Assembly: GCA_946902875.1 (NCBI GenBank)
Contig: OX336350.1
Coordinates: forward strand, 19,768,048 to 19,832,047
From: Nematopogon swammerdamellus
Taxonomy: Eukaryota > Arthropoda > Insecta > Lepidoptera > Adelidae
Length of the DNA stretch: 64,000 bases
Reading direction: 5' to 3'
This document shows, one piece after another, positions 42,652 to 54,500 of this stretch. Below the pieces are notes generated by a model. It did no database searches, had not been told where the DNA came from, and worked only from the letters and a program-made list of their open reading frames with translations. The position numbers and the translations under genes were made by a program. The stretch's first letter is position 1; every line of letters starts with the position of its first letter.

Positions 42652-42929
42652 TTGGCACTTAAAAAGAATAGCCCCACTGCATCTCTCCCAGTGCATGTGG
42701 TTAAAGGCGACTAAGGGATAAGGACAAGTAGCCATGCATAAGGGCGACAGGCTAGCCATCTCTCACCTTGGCACGGTCCTTCCACCGAGTCATGCAGCAG
42801 GTGGGTCTTGGTGCCTTACTTGCTGCTCGATAGTTATCTTGTTCGAATACTTTGCTAAACGTGGTGGTCGGTGTTGTGATGTAATTTACAAGAGTCATTG
42901 CAGCACAACACCGATTACTCCATTTTTTT
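42652..42929 (+). mobile_element. S4 SINE, near full length
   Basis: Head 'aaaaagaatagccccactgc', body 'ctcaccttggcacggtcctt' and 'cagcacaacaccgattactc'. Confidence 0.8.
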
Positions 42930-43710
42930 TTATACTAAGCGCGACATGTGCCGCCGAGTCACCCATAAGGTGTCTAGCGACGCCCATGGACATTCGGACG
43001 CATGCGGGGGCTGCGAATGCCATGCCGGCCTGACAGGTGCCCATTCACGTCTCTCTTGAAGGACCCGAGACTATATACTTGGGGGGAAATATATTTATTT
43101 ATTTATTTATTTATTTAAGGTTCACCAACAGGTCGGACACATTTACATTCAAGTATTCAAGTACGAGTATGTATAAGTACAACATAAGCTATAGTGTGGA
43201 CCCAATGACGGGCAAACACCTCCTTCAATATTTGCTGGCATCACATTGCTTATAAATATAAATATATAATTTATTCTACCCACCTAGAACAAAAACTAAA
43301 AATGACTGTAACTGCTCGCATGAAAAGTACCAGGAGCCCATAGGAGCCAAACGATGCTGTGGCGAAACGCAACGCAGCACGGCACGACCCATCCAGCAGA
43401 GCAGTATCGTTTACTCTGTTGCACTCACATCACGACGCTACGTCCGTTTCGTCGTCGTCGATCGGCTCACGCATTCCGTATGAATGTAGGTACAACTTCC
43501 ACTAACATTTCAGCAATCAGCACTGATCGTAAAATTATATCTTTAGTAACTTCTATGCTATATGACACCATAAACACTATGATGACGAAAAAACTATTTC
43601 AAAGGATGGTCAGATGGATTCATACTATGGGCAGGTAGAGCGTTCCAGAGTTTACCGGTTCTGTGGAGGAAGGATCTGCAGAATCGATTGGTACGCATCC
43701 GCGGTTTATC
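42930..43710 (-). mobile_element. LINE 3' end split by an insertion
   Basis: 42930-43088 (T-run, 'gcgacatgtgccgccgagtc', 'gcctgacaggtgcccattca') continues at 43625-43710 ('gagcgttccagagtttaccg'). The intervening 43089-43624 starts with (TATT)n and is unidentified. Confidence 0.6.
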
Positions 43711-43884
43711 CGCTATTTATCTGCTATTTACCCCGATTGTCGAGATTCAGCGTGTGATATGTATGTATGTATGAGATTTGGTTAAGGTACAGGCGATGCA
43801 AAGGCGACATTACTTGAGGCATTTTGTCAGTCGCCTATACGTGTCACCTATGGACAAACAGCACGAAAGGATCGTATATTGGTT

Positions 43885-44050
43885 TTATATAAAGCGCGAC
43901 ATGTGGCGCCGAGCCACCCATAGAGTGTCTAACGACGCCCATGGACCTTCAGTCGTGTGCGAATGACATGACATGACGGCCTGACAGGTGCTTATTCACG
44001 CCTCTCTAAAAGGACCCGAGACTATACTTGGGTGGGAGGAAATATGTCAT
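43885..44050 (-). mobile_element. LINE 3' end
   Basis: 'gcgacatgtggcgccgagcc', 'cgacgcccatggaccttc', 'cccgagactatacttgggtg'. Confidence 0.65.
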
Positions 44051-44440
44051 AAAATTCAATAAAATAATTTTTATTTCCGAAAATAATTCGTTACCTATAA
44101 ATTTCTACCGAGTCTGCGGAACAGCGTTTTTTTTTAGTTTTGTACAACGACTGTTCAAATTGTGACAACGAAATAACAGGGGGACCGGCTACAACTCGAT
44201 CTTCAGTGAATGGGAACTTATCATGTTAGGTACTCATTCGAAGAGACGGAAAACTGTGTGTGTGACTACATCAAAAAAGAATAATGATCAAGTATGAAAA
44301 TTTAAAGTGATTTGCAATTATTTTCCATTTGCCTAGTTTAATAATTTATGTAAATTTTAATTTTTGCAACTTGACGTGGTCTAGATAATATGTATGAAAA
44401 TCGATCTAGCGTCTGAAAATAAACATAATATTTAAATAAA
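44051..44440. other. Spacer, nothing recognised
   Basis: AT-rich; no coding signal. Confidence 0.4.
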
Positions 44441-44444
44441 TTAA

Positions 44445-45005
44445 TAAAAAAAATTTGGGCGAGGCCTAAGGCGGAGCTGCGTTCAGTCAGTCAGTCAGTC
44501 AGTCAGCGTGTAAGCGTCCACTGCTGGACATACGCCTCTCCAATTTTCCTCCAGTCCTCCCGGCCTTCAGCGATACGGAACCACTGATTTCCGCCGGCGT
44601 ACTTGATGTCGTCGTCCCACCTGGCGGGTGGTCTTCCCACACTCCGTTTTCCTGTCCACGGCCGCCAGTGTAGGACACGGTTACTCCAACGGTCATCGTC
44701 TCTTCGGCTAACGTGCCCAGCCCACTGCCACTTGAGCTTAGCCACCCGGTGTCTAATATCGACTACTTTGGTGCGTCGGCGGATTGCCTCGTTACGCACC
44801 ATATCACCGTGTTCAGTTATAAGATAAATCTTCTCGAATATAGTAAGTAAGGGCGCGGCCGAAAACTGAGCTGCGTTCGAGTAAACGATATTATATTCTA
44901 TCGAAGAAAGCAACGTTTACCTGTACGCAGCTCGGCCCTCGGCCCTTAGTTACTTACATTCACCGAGAAAGAATATTGTTTACCTGAACGCTACTCTACC
45001 TTCGG
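44445..45005. repeat. 63-bp-type minisatellite block interrupted by an RTE insertion
   Basis: 'gggcgaggcctaaggcggag' at 44458 and inverted 'cgcagctcggccctcggccc' near 44925; the same family as 25050-26175 and 45830-45985. Confidence 0.6.
44487..44810 (-). mobile_element. RTE-like LINE, 5' truncated, with target duplication
   Basis: Encodes MVRNEAIRRRTKVVDIRHRV, AKLKWQWAGHVSRRDDDRWS, GRPPARWDDDIKYAGG and KIGEAYVQQWTLTR, ending in (CTGA)n. 'gttcag' flanks both sides (44481-44486 and 44811-44816). Confidence 0.85.
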
Positions 45006-45161
45006 CCCAGTCCTGGATTCCCCATTGGGCCGTATAGGCCGCGGCCTAGGGGCGGCAAACTTTAGGGGGCGGCAGATTACCGAAGGCACTAATAGAGAAT
45101 ATTACAAGTACAACTTGCGTTTTGATATTTTTATGTTTGTGCGCGATTATGGACGCGATTT

Positions 45162-45247
45162 GTACCGTGTGGGGCCGGTACTTAAAAAGAATAGCCCCAC
45201 TGCATCTCTCGCCGTCGCATGTCGTAAAAGTCGACTAAGGGATAAGG
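45162..45247 (+). mobile_element. Solitary S1/S4 head
   Basis: 'accgtgtggggccggtac' to 'gactaagggataagg', directly followed by an S2 SINE. Confidence 0.7.
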
Positions 45248-45253
45248 AAATTC

Positions 45254-45631
45254 GTTAGCCTCGGTAGCTCAGTGGTGCGGTCAGTCGACTGTTGTTAAGC
45301 AACGCTGAGCGCGGTCAGTGCTGGGATGGGTGACCGCTTGACCGTTGGAGGCTGACCGTGGTTCGGATTCCACGTTAAACTGGTAGGTCCCTTTCCATCT
45401 TACCTTACTAGGTGGTAGGGTTTATCCCGGCTGGGTTGGTACCACCGCACTGAGCGAAACGTCGGTCGAAACGGCTATGTGAATAGTTCGCGTTTTCCGT
45501 CCAGTTCAGTGTAGCGGACATGAAATGAAGGGAAGCACTGACATGGCACCTAGTTCACCCGGTGTTATGGGCTGACATCACGGATGTTGTAGGTGATGTA
45601 GCCAACCGTGCCACTTTCCATAAAAAAAAAA
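45254..45631 (+). mobile_element. S2 (5S-headed) SINE, full length
   Basis: 'gttagcctcggtagctcagt', 'gttaagcaacgctgagcgcg', 'gggatgggtgaccgcttgac', 'ggttcggattccacg', body, 'ccactttccat' plus A10. Confidence 0.9.
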
Positions 45632-45829
45632 TGTACGCAGTACTCAAGCAAGTCACTTGTGCATAGAGTTTTCGATCTATTAAATGCTAAATATCATTTG
45701 GGTAAAGGTTATAAGTCCCCATCGCGACTTAGTAATACTCCTATCCTATGTCATTTGTGTTTTCCGCGGGCGGCGAAAGTCAAGTGGCCTTTACAGTACA
45801 AGTCCGGCACTGCTACGGCCTTGCCTTTA

Positions 45830-45985
45830 GTTATTTACCTATTCGAGAAGGTATATCGTTTACCTGAACCCAGCTCCGCCTTCGGCCTATCCCTTAGTCA
45901 CTTACTTTCTTTGAGAAGGTTTTTTATTGTTTACCTGAACCCAGCTCGGCCTACAACCTCGCCCTTGTTTACCCACTTTCTTATT
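45830..45985. repeat. 63-bp-type minisatellite block
   Basis: Inverted-orientation units ('acctgaacccagctccgcct', 'ttcggcctatcccttagtca'). Confidence 0.6.
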
Positions 45986-46065
45986 AGGGTTCCGTACCTC
46001 AAAAGAGGAAAAACGGAACCCTTATAGGATCACTTTGTTGTCCGTCTGGCTGGCTGTCTGTCCCT

Positions 46066-46739
46066 CAAGACCCTTTTTCTCAGGAACGGGTAGACGTATC
46101 AATTTGAAATTAATACCAAATATTAAGGTCTACGTCTCCTCGGAGGAGTAAGAAAATTTAGTTTCTAAGTTAACGCAATCACAAGATACGGCCATTTATG
46201 TCATAAATTTTGCTACCGGAAAATGAAATCAAAACCTATGGAGTACTTCCCGTTGACCTAGAATCATGAAATTAGGTACGAAGCAAGGTCTCATAGCACA
46301 AGTAAAGGAAAAAATCCGAAAATTGCAAATTTGCAGTTATGTCACATAACAAAAAAGTTTGCTTGTTTTGTATGTCAAGACCCTTTTTCTCAGGAACGAG
46401 TCAAGGTATCAAGTTCAAATTAATACAAAATATTAACATCTACGATCGCTTAGAGATGTAGGAAACTCATGCTTCTAAATTAACACAATCAAAAGATACG
46501 GGTATTGATGTCAGATTTTGATACTCGTAAATTCACTCAAACCAAATCAAAACCTACAGGGTACTTCCCGTTGACCCAGAATCACGAAATTCGGTACGAA
46601 GCAAGGTCGCACAGCACAAATAAAGGAAAAAATCCGAAAATTGTAAATTTGTACTTACATCACATAAAAAAAAAGTTTGCTTGTTTTGTATGGTCAGACC
46701 CTTTTTCTCAGGAACGGGTCAAGGTATCAAGCTGAAATA
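46066..46739 (+). repeat. Tandem duplication, unit about 313 bp, 2.15 copies
   Basis: Units start 'gaccctttttctcaggaacg' at about 46069, 46379 and 46697. They share 'gtacttcccgttgacc' and 'ggaaaaaatccgaaaattg'. Copies diverge by roughly a tenth. Not coding. Confidence 0.85.
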
Positions 46740-47254
46740 CCACCGGCGGCTCCGCGGCGGCGGCAGGGAGAATAATAAAAAAAAATTTTTATTAAATTTT
46801 AAATTATTAAAATTGTTGCGCGTTTAAAATCACGCAGTCCAAAGTACAGGTTTCTTGGTCGTTGTTTTTGCGTCAACTGGCCGGTGACCAAATATTGGAT
46901 TCATGGAACACAAAAAAATAAAATAATTTCAATTTGACAACGAAGAACTGTCATCTCGGCGTTAACTATAAAAATGAATGTTCGTTCGTTCGTTCGTTCG
47001 TCTTCTATCCGATAATGATGAAACTTTCGTGGGTTGTTGTGCGCGCACCCGCGAATGTAAAGAAAACTTTAAAAAGTTCAAATTAATTTAAGGGATGCTT
47101 TTCGTTACGTTCATTCTAATAATCGGCACAACAATCAACGCTGACGGCACGGCGGCGCGCGGCGCCGACGGAACCCTCGGTGCGCGAGTCAGACTCGCAA
47201 TTGTCCGGCTTTTTTTTGAAGTACGCATTACACTTGAGCGAAGCCCTTGCTGGC
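46740..47254. other. Spacer before copy B unit
   Basis: Repeat debris ('gttcgttcgttcgttcg' at 46981, 'cacgcagtccaaagtacagg' related to 24840). No gene. Confidence 0.45.
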
Positions 47255-47975
47255 TTCAATATGGCCACTTAAAATACAATTACGAAAAATATTTTAATTA
47301 AAATATAATTATATTATTTGAGACAAGCAGCGGTCAGAGGGCCTTGAATTTGATGAACTCCCATCAAATTACATAAATCCATGAAAACAAGTTATTTTAG
47401 TATTTTAATGAAAGAACAGGTAGCTTGCCGGATAACAGTTACGTCGTCTCGAGAGGCCGCAGAGGGCCGCAGTCAGTCAAATGTTACCAGCCGACCTGAC
47501 ATAGGCGTGTGAAGAAAGTAATTAATTTAAAAAAATCCGTTGATTGCAGTAGCATTATATTTATTAATATTCTCGAAAGCAAGACAATATACGATGGATT
47601 AAAAATTTAAATCATAAAGAGGTAATGAAAAAATTACAATATGAAATTAAATATACTCCGGTATGAATTTTTATATTCTAAGGCACATTTCAATCAAATT
47701 TTTTTTCCTTGAATTCGTGTGTTTCTTAATTGTTTTTGTGTTTTGATTATATAATTTCTTAAAGTTTAAATTTACGAAAATTCTTCAGATGATTGAATCC
47801 TTAATGCCAAACATACTGTTCGACGTTCGAAGTACGTTTAAAACATTTTTTTTTATGTAAAAACCTGCTACTATTTCTGAACAATGTCCATTAAAAAATG
47901 TATGAATGCGTAATTTTCTAAATACCTCCAAAATATGATCTAAAACATAATTCTTACTGAAAAACTTGAAATACA

Positions 47976-48336
47976 AATAAGTTAACATTCTCCATACAAA
48001 ATCGTCTTTCGGCATTCATGTCTCTTACCCCTCTATCCGATTTTTACAATTCTTTTTTCAAGGATAAGGAAAGTCGAATCTACGTTCCTGTGTTTTGTTT
48101 TTTTGAATATCTAAAAAAAAAATTAATTTTTTTTTCGATCGAAATACAAATTTTTAGCTCCGGTGCTGTAGGTATATTTAATCTAAACAAAAAAATTACA
48201 GGAACGTAGATTGGACTGCCCTTAAGACAAGAAAAAAACAATTTTAAATTGGATATATGTAAGGTTTAGGCGGCTAGAAAGCATAAATGCCGAAAGACGA
48301 TTTTGAATGGAGAAAGTTAACGTCTGTCTCGTCTTA
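47976..48336. mobile_element. MITE upstream of copy B
   Basis: Same family as 16089-16491 ('ctccatacaaaatcgtcttt' mirrored by 'aaagacgattttgaatggag'). Lies immediately upstream of the shared 5' leader; absent there in copy A. Confidence 0.8.
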
Positions 48337-48360
48337 AGCATTAAAAATTGTAGGTTTATA

Positions 48361-48482
48361 AAACCTATTTAATTTTCAGCATAAGAACTTGCGAAGTGGA
48401 TCAGAAAGCGTAGAGATAGTGTAAGTACGAAGCTCGGAGCTGTATGGCTTCCTGTGTATGAGAGACTGAAGTGACGTGAACA
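48361..48482 (+). promoter_or_regulatory. Copy B 5' leader with candidate UTR splice acceptor
   Basis: Matches 21325-21440 base for base apart from one or two changes, while sequence just upstream diverges because different MITEs sit there (16089-type in B, 21020-type in A). Confidence 0.4.
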
Positions 48483-48564
48483 ATGCGCAAGTTGAGTGTG
48501 GCGGTGCTGGTGCTGGCCATAAGCCTCGCTGCCTGTCAGATGGTGCCTAAGCTGCATTTGTCAG
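48483..48564 (+). CDS. Copy B exon 1: signal peptide
   Basis: Encodes MRKLSVAVLVLAISLAACQ and MVPKLHLS. It differs from copy A only by Gly to Ala in the hydrophobic core. Donor 'gtttgt', phase 1. Confidence 0.8.
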
Positions 48565-51500
48565 GTTTGTACCTTTACATTCTATGTGTAAACATCTTTA
48601 TCAGAACCCTCAGGGTTTTCGAGGCTGGAGTGGAGTGAATTGTGACTTGGTAACTTGGACGTGACACTACTAATAGTGACGCTCGCCAGTGGCATATCGC
48701 CGATGTGTATACATCTTGTCATGTTGTCAGCTTCGGTAGCTCGGTGGTACAATGGATATACGTGCAATCGTGAAATTAAGCACACCCGGGTGTGGTCTGA
48801 ACTTGGCTAGGTGACCGTTTGACCATTGAGGCTAACCGTGGTTCGATTTTCACGTAAAACGTTTACCAGATGTGAAATCAGATTAGGGAGATGATTCCGA
48901 TAATGATTGATTTTTAACTCTGGAACGCTCTCCCAGCCCATATATTTCCCCCAAGTACAGTCTCGGGGTGAATGGGTAGTCAGGCCGGCATGCATGGCAT
49001 TCGTAATTCGCATTCGCATACGACCGAATGGGCATCGTTAGACACCTTATAGGTGGCTGTGCGCCACATGTCGAGCTTTCATTAAAAAGAAACCCTAAGA
49101 GTAATTACATACATTAAATGAACATGTTATGACGGCGATTATATTCTCTTTATACTTATTATACTCATCAGCCTCGATAGCTCAGTGGTGCAGACAGTCG
49201 ACTGTTGCTATTGTTGCTATTATGCATAAATAAAAATACTATTTCATATTTACCTGTATATTTTATAGGTATATTTACCTGGTCCAGGGCACGGGTCAGA
49301 ATCTAAGGTTGGCCATTTGTAAAGAGGTCGAGATCGCAGCCTTCGCGTGAATAGATTAAGAATGTATGATTAAAGGGAGCATGGTATCATTAAAATTTAA
49401 TTATCTTCAGCTCCATAGTGTTATTACTATTATAAATTTTAATAGATTAATTGGAGCAATGATTTCTGCTTAACAATAGAAAATTACTTGCGCCCTTTTG
49501 GTCAACTCATTGGGCAATTTTCCTTGCTGCTGCAAATATGTCTTCGTTATGGCACCTAGCTTCTCGGAGGTATTTCCTGTATTGTATCAGTAAACCGGTA
49601 GGTATTTCATTTGAATATATTATCAGGGTCTTACAAAATGAAATTAATGTTCTCCCGTGACGTTTTAATAACTTTTAAATGTATTTACATCGTCGTCGTA
49701 TATACACGGTGTTGCAGTTGCCCCCGTAATATTTTTAAGTGACATAAGGGGGTTATTCTATATGTGAAAGTAAACAACATATGTGGCGAAAATTTTTTTT
49801 TGAACCAAAAAAAACAAATATTTTTTCCATACAAATTTTAACTACCTATTCTCAAAACGTATGGAGAAAAAAAAATTTTTTCTTCAAATTAAAAAGTCGT
49901 AGAACATAAGTTCTTCTATTTCACGTACAGAATCACCCCCTTTCGGGGTTTACGGTTGGGGTTGCAACACCGTGTATATTATGAATATCAGAAATAATGT
50001 GAACGACAATATCGAGCCCCGAGGAACACCAGTTTTGATTGAGAAATCCATTCATTTTGGATCATCGAACGTTACCAAAATCAATTGATCTCTCAAAAAG
50101 CTAGCGATTACATTTACAGAGAGTCAAGGGAAACCAGTAGGTAGTAGGTCGGGAGCTTGCTGCGGAAAACTCGGTTCCAAACACGATCAAAAGCCTTAGA
50201 GATATCTAAGGCGGCCGCCAGCAACTCGCCAAAATTATCTAATTTTTCGGCCCATACTTAGTGTCTTCAGGATTAGGTTCCCCTGATACCTGCCACCACG
50301 GTAGGTTATGGAATGCAAAAAATAACGGACGTGTAAGCTGACTACTGTAGGATTCCGTGTTCGTCTTGCAGATGTGGAATACAACAAGCTACCGAAGCTG
50401 TTCACGCTGGAGCACTACGAGAATTGCCTCGTGCCGCCAGATGCTGCCTTCTGCCTCGGTACCTTCGAGCTCTCCACGCCGCAACCCTCAGAGTTATACG
50501 ATAACATGAAGGTGCCTTCTTTAATTTTAAAGCTCGGCCTTCTAAACAATTGCAGTTAAAAATGAGTTAACTGTTAGGCCGCTTGTGCGTTAAACGATAA
50601 CGGCACGGTAACGACTACGGCACGACAACGGCACGTGGATACAAAAATGTTTGAAAATATATGAACAGCATTCGCACTAGCCGGCGACGCTAACGATATG
50701 CCGCCACGATAGTTCATACATTTTTGTCGTCACTGGTGCCGTGCCGTGCTTGTGGTCGTGCCGTTATCTCCTGATCCGCAAGCGGCCTTAGCTGTCAACC
50801 ATGGAATTCATTTCCATGCTGTCAATATTTATATTTTAAAAAATAAAGAACGGGTTTGAATTGAATTTGTTAGCATTTTTAAACTCTCAGGCTAATTTCC
50901 ATAGAAGCTCCATGATAATTTCAGAGCAAGATTAATAATTTATACAATTTAGGAATTACCTATAATTTGGCCGTTAGTACTCTTTATTATTTTCATCATA
51001 AATGTAATTTAAGGAAGAACGTATTGCAAGTTTTGGAACGAGATTAGCGAAAATATTAAGTTATTCAATTAGTAAATTTGTGTCAAATCACTGTCAGTCA
51101 TTCAGCGTGTATACGTCCACTGATGGGCATAGCCTCTCCAATTTTCCTCCAGTACTCCCTTCCGCGGCACGGTACCATTGCTTTCCGCCGATAAACTCGA
51201 TATCGTCGTCCCACCTGACGGATGGTCTCCCTCCCCTCACGCAGTTTTCCCGTTCACGGCAAGCAGGTTAGGACGCGGTTACTCCAACGTCTCTTCGGCT
51301 GACGTGCCCAGCCCAATGCCATTTGAGCGTGTCCAATATCGACTAACTTGGTGTCTACCAAGCCGCAGAATTTGACCGAGATACACGTACTCTTCAACCT
51401 GATCAATCACTTCTCAATAACTGTTTGTACTCCCCACATAACATCGGTCGCCATGACCTTGGTTTTGTCCCGGTTTATCTTCAGAACCACCTTCATCGAC

Positions 51501-54500
51501 GCTTTATAAAGGTCTTCAATCATGGTCTGTACTGAAGCTCAACTCGGGAATTTCACAGAAGAATAATGCCATCGGCGGAGAAGCGAAGATTACTGATCAA
51601 ATCTTCATTCACGTCGATACCCATGTTGTCCCACTCTAGCGTCTTGAACACATCTTCTAATGTGTTTGTGAACAGCTTGGGTGAGATCACATTTCCCTGC
51701 CTTACGCCCTTACCAATGAGGATTGGGTATTTTCATGGAGCCTCATAGTCATCGCCGAGGACCTGATACAGGTTTCGGAGTACCTCGATATAGTGGTGGT
51801 GGAGTCTGCACATCAGGAGGTAGGTTTCGCCGGAACATTTTTCCACTCTTCCCAGAGACTATATCACTCTTCCCACAGGCTATATCGGACGGCGAGCGTT
51901 TCAACTACAACCACACCAAGCTACATCGTGGTGTCTGCGTCACCAAGTCCTGTAAGAAGTTCCTAAGCTCCTCCTCACGCGACCTGGAGGTTCTGGTGCC
52001 TGCTTTCGAAGCCTGCGTCAACGAGTCTGTCAACAAGGAGTACGGGCTGGAGGCGAAAATCGAGACGATGACATACTGCAAGAGAACAGGGGAGACACGA
52101 CCACTTGATTGGTCGGATTACTTGTTCTTGGTCGTCACTGCGGTTCTGATCTTGCTGAATGTATCTGGGACCATTTACGATGTCTACGTGAGGAAACCAA
52201 ATGAATCAGGTTTGTATGGTTTGTGTCTATATTTTAGCATTTTTCATACAACATGTATTTAACCACCGTTTTAACGGTCGATGCAAAAGGAGGGGTGCTA
52301 TAACTTTTAACCCTTCGTCTGTCTGTATGTCTGTGGCATCGTAGCTGCCGAACGGATGGACCGATTTAGATGCGGTTTTTTTTTATTAGAGGCTGGTTTA
52401 ACCGAGATGAGTCTTAGCTATATTTCATTAAGATAAGGTCAGCTGATTCAAAGATCATCGGCACTGTTCCTAAATTGGTGAAGGGATCGCATCTGTGTTT
52501 GTGTGTCTGTGGCATCGTAGCTGCAAACGGGTGGACCGATTTGGCTACGTATCGTTCTTGATTCCAACTTCTGGCACCGGATTTTAGTATTCTACAAGAT
52601 TATAGAACTAGTGATAGAGAAGGATTTATTCCCCGAAGCCTCGGCTGAACTGTTCATCCATAGATGTTTACACCAACCGGCCAACCCTGAAAATATAAAT
52701 TGATGGCATGGTTACACTGCAGGTATTCCATGGCTAATGGCGTTCAGCATCCGGATAAGCTGGAATCAGTTGACAGTGATCAGGGAGCCCAACGAGGGAG
52801 ATCCCAGACTTAACAACCTGAGTCCTATCCAGGGATTTCGGTATGTCAATTGAGTATGCCATTGAGCTTCAATCAATCACTAATATCACGTTTATCGATT
52901 TATCCATTGGTAGCGGCAAAAGTTCTGGATCAGGTTCAGTTCAATTAATTCATCAAAGAACTAAGTGTAGATAAAGGATAAAACAAAAAAGCTTTTGCGA
53001 TTGCCTTTGAGAAAAGTACTACAATATCAATCTAATATACACAAAACTTGTTTGGATGTAATAAGGTGTATTTATGATGTACGGAATCGTGGCTGCACAA
53101 ATGTTATAACTTCATGTTTGGTTAAGAGAAAAAGTAGTATTTATTTACATAACGTGACACGTTGGCTGCTTCACCAACTATACCTGTGATGTCAGTTTAT
53201 TGTCACCTTGTTCCTGTGGCAGCTAGGGTGCCGTGTCGGTGGCTCCCTTCGGTACATTTGAGCTCATTGACATTATGATCATGTGTGTACAGGACGTTGA
53301 CAATGGTCCTGGTAGTGATGTCGCATGTGGTAGTGATTGCCATGTACCGCTACCCGCCCGACAACCCGCGCCTCATCGAGCTAGTGAGTACCACTATAAC
53401 CATCAAACCTACATTTCAATCATTTCTTTGTGGCACCGCTAGGGTGTGGAATTGTCTACCGGTGAGTGTGTGAGAATGTGTGCCGGCCGACATGATATTC
53501 GCTTCGCAGCCCCCGTACATATTCGAATGTAAAGATGACTTTACTTCTCTAGACGCAGCAAATGTCAAGTGAAGGTGTATAGTTTGTGTGTATTTTTCAC
53601 TTATCGCCTTACTATTGATGATCTCAACTGACATTTTATTCTTCTTATTTTCAGGCACCGTACTCAAAATTCAGCGCGATCCTCTTCAACGGGCACTTTG
53701 TGATGCAAACTTTCATGGTGATGGGTAGCTTCCTCGTCGCCTACAACTTCCTCATCTTCCGTGAGACCAAGAAGAGCTTCTCCTGGCGCTACTTCTGGGA
53801 GGCAATCGTGCAACGCTTCATGAGGTATGGGGTTAATATTTAAATGGCGAGCTTCCTCGTCCCCTACAACTTCCTAATCTTCTGCGAGACCAAGAAAAAC
53901 TTCTCCTGGCTCTCCCTCTTTAAGACAGTCTTGCGGTGCTACTTGATACGTACCTCTGTGCTGGGAGGGTATCGTACATCACTTCTTTAGGCAAGTCGTT
54001 CATATATGAACTTAACTGAACTTCCTCATCCTCCGTGAGACCAAGAAGAGCTTCTACTGGCGCTACCACTGGGAGGTTATCGTACAGCACTTCTTTAGGT
54101 ACGAGGTTTATATCCGAATGGGGTGCTTGCTTGTTCCGTACAACTTCTTCGTCTTCCGTGAGACCAAGGAGAACTTATTCTGGCGCTACCTCTGGGAGGT
54201 TATCTTACGGCGTTTCTTTAGGTACGAGGTTCGCATCTGATGTCGAGCAGGAGTTCACATCTGAAGATGAGGCTTCCCCGTTGCCTAAAACTTTATCATC
54301 AGATACATGTAACCAAAAAGATATAAGCACAGTAACCAGGTTGATATAAGTAACAATGATGATTTAATTAACAACAAGTAAATTACCCTATAGGTTGCTA
54401 CTTTATTTATACGTCTACTCTAGGTTGACGCCTGCATATATGTACGTGATCTCGATGTCTGCCACGTTGGGCTCCCGCTTCACCAGCGGGCCGCTCTGTT

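Noticed and set aside
42384..42677. Overlapping open frames on both strands near 42.5 kb
   Set aside because: They read through (AAC)n and SINE/LINE pieces; no consistent coding signal.
44503..44913. 136-codon minus-strand frame as a host gene
   Set aside because: It is the RTE-like LINE C-terminus plus minisatellite sequence, with a target-site duplication.
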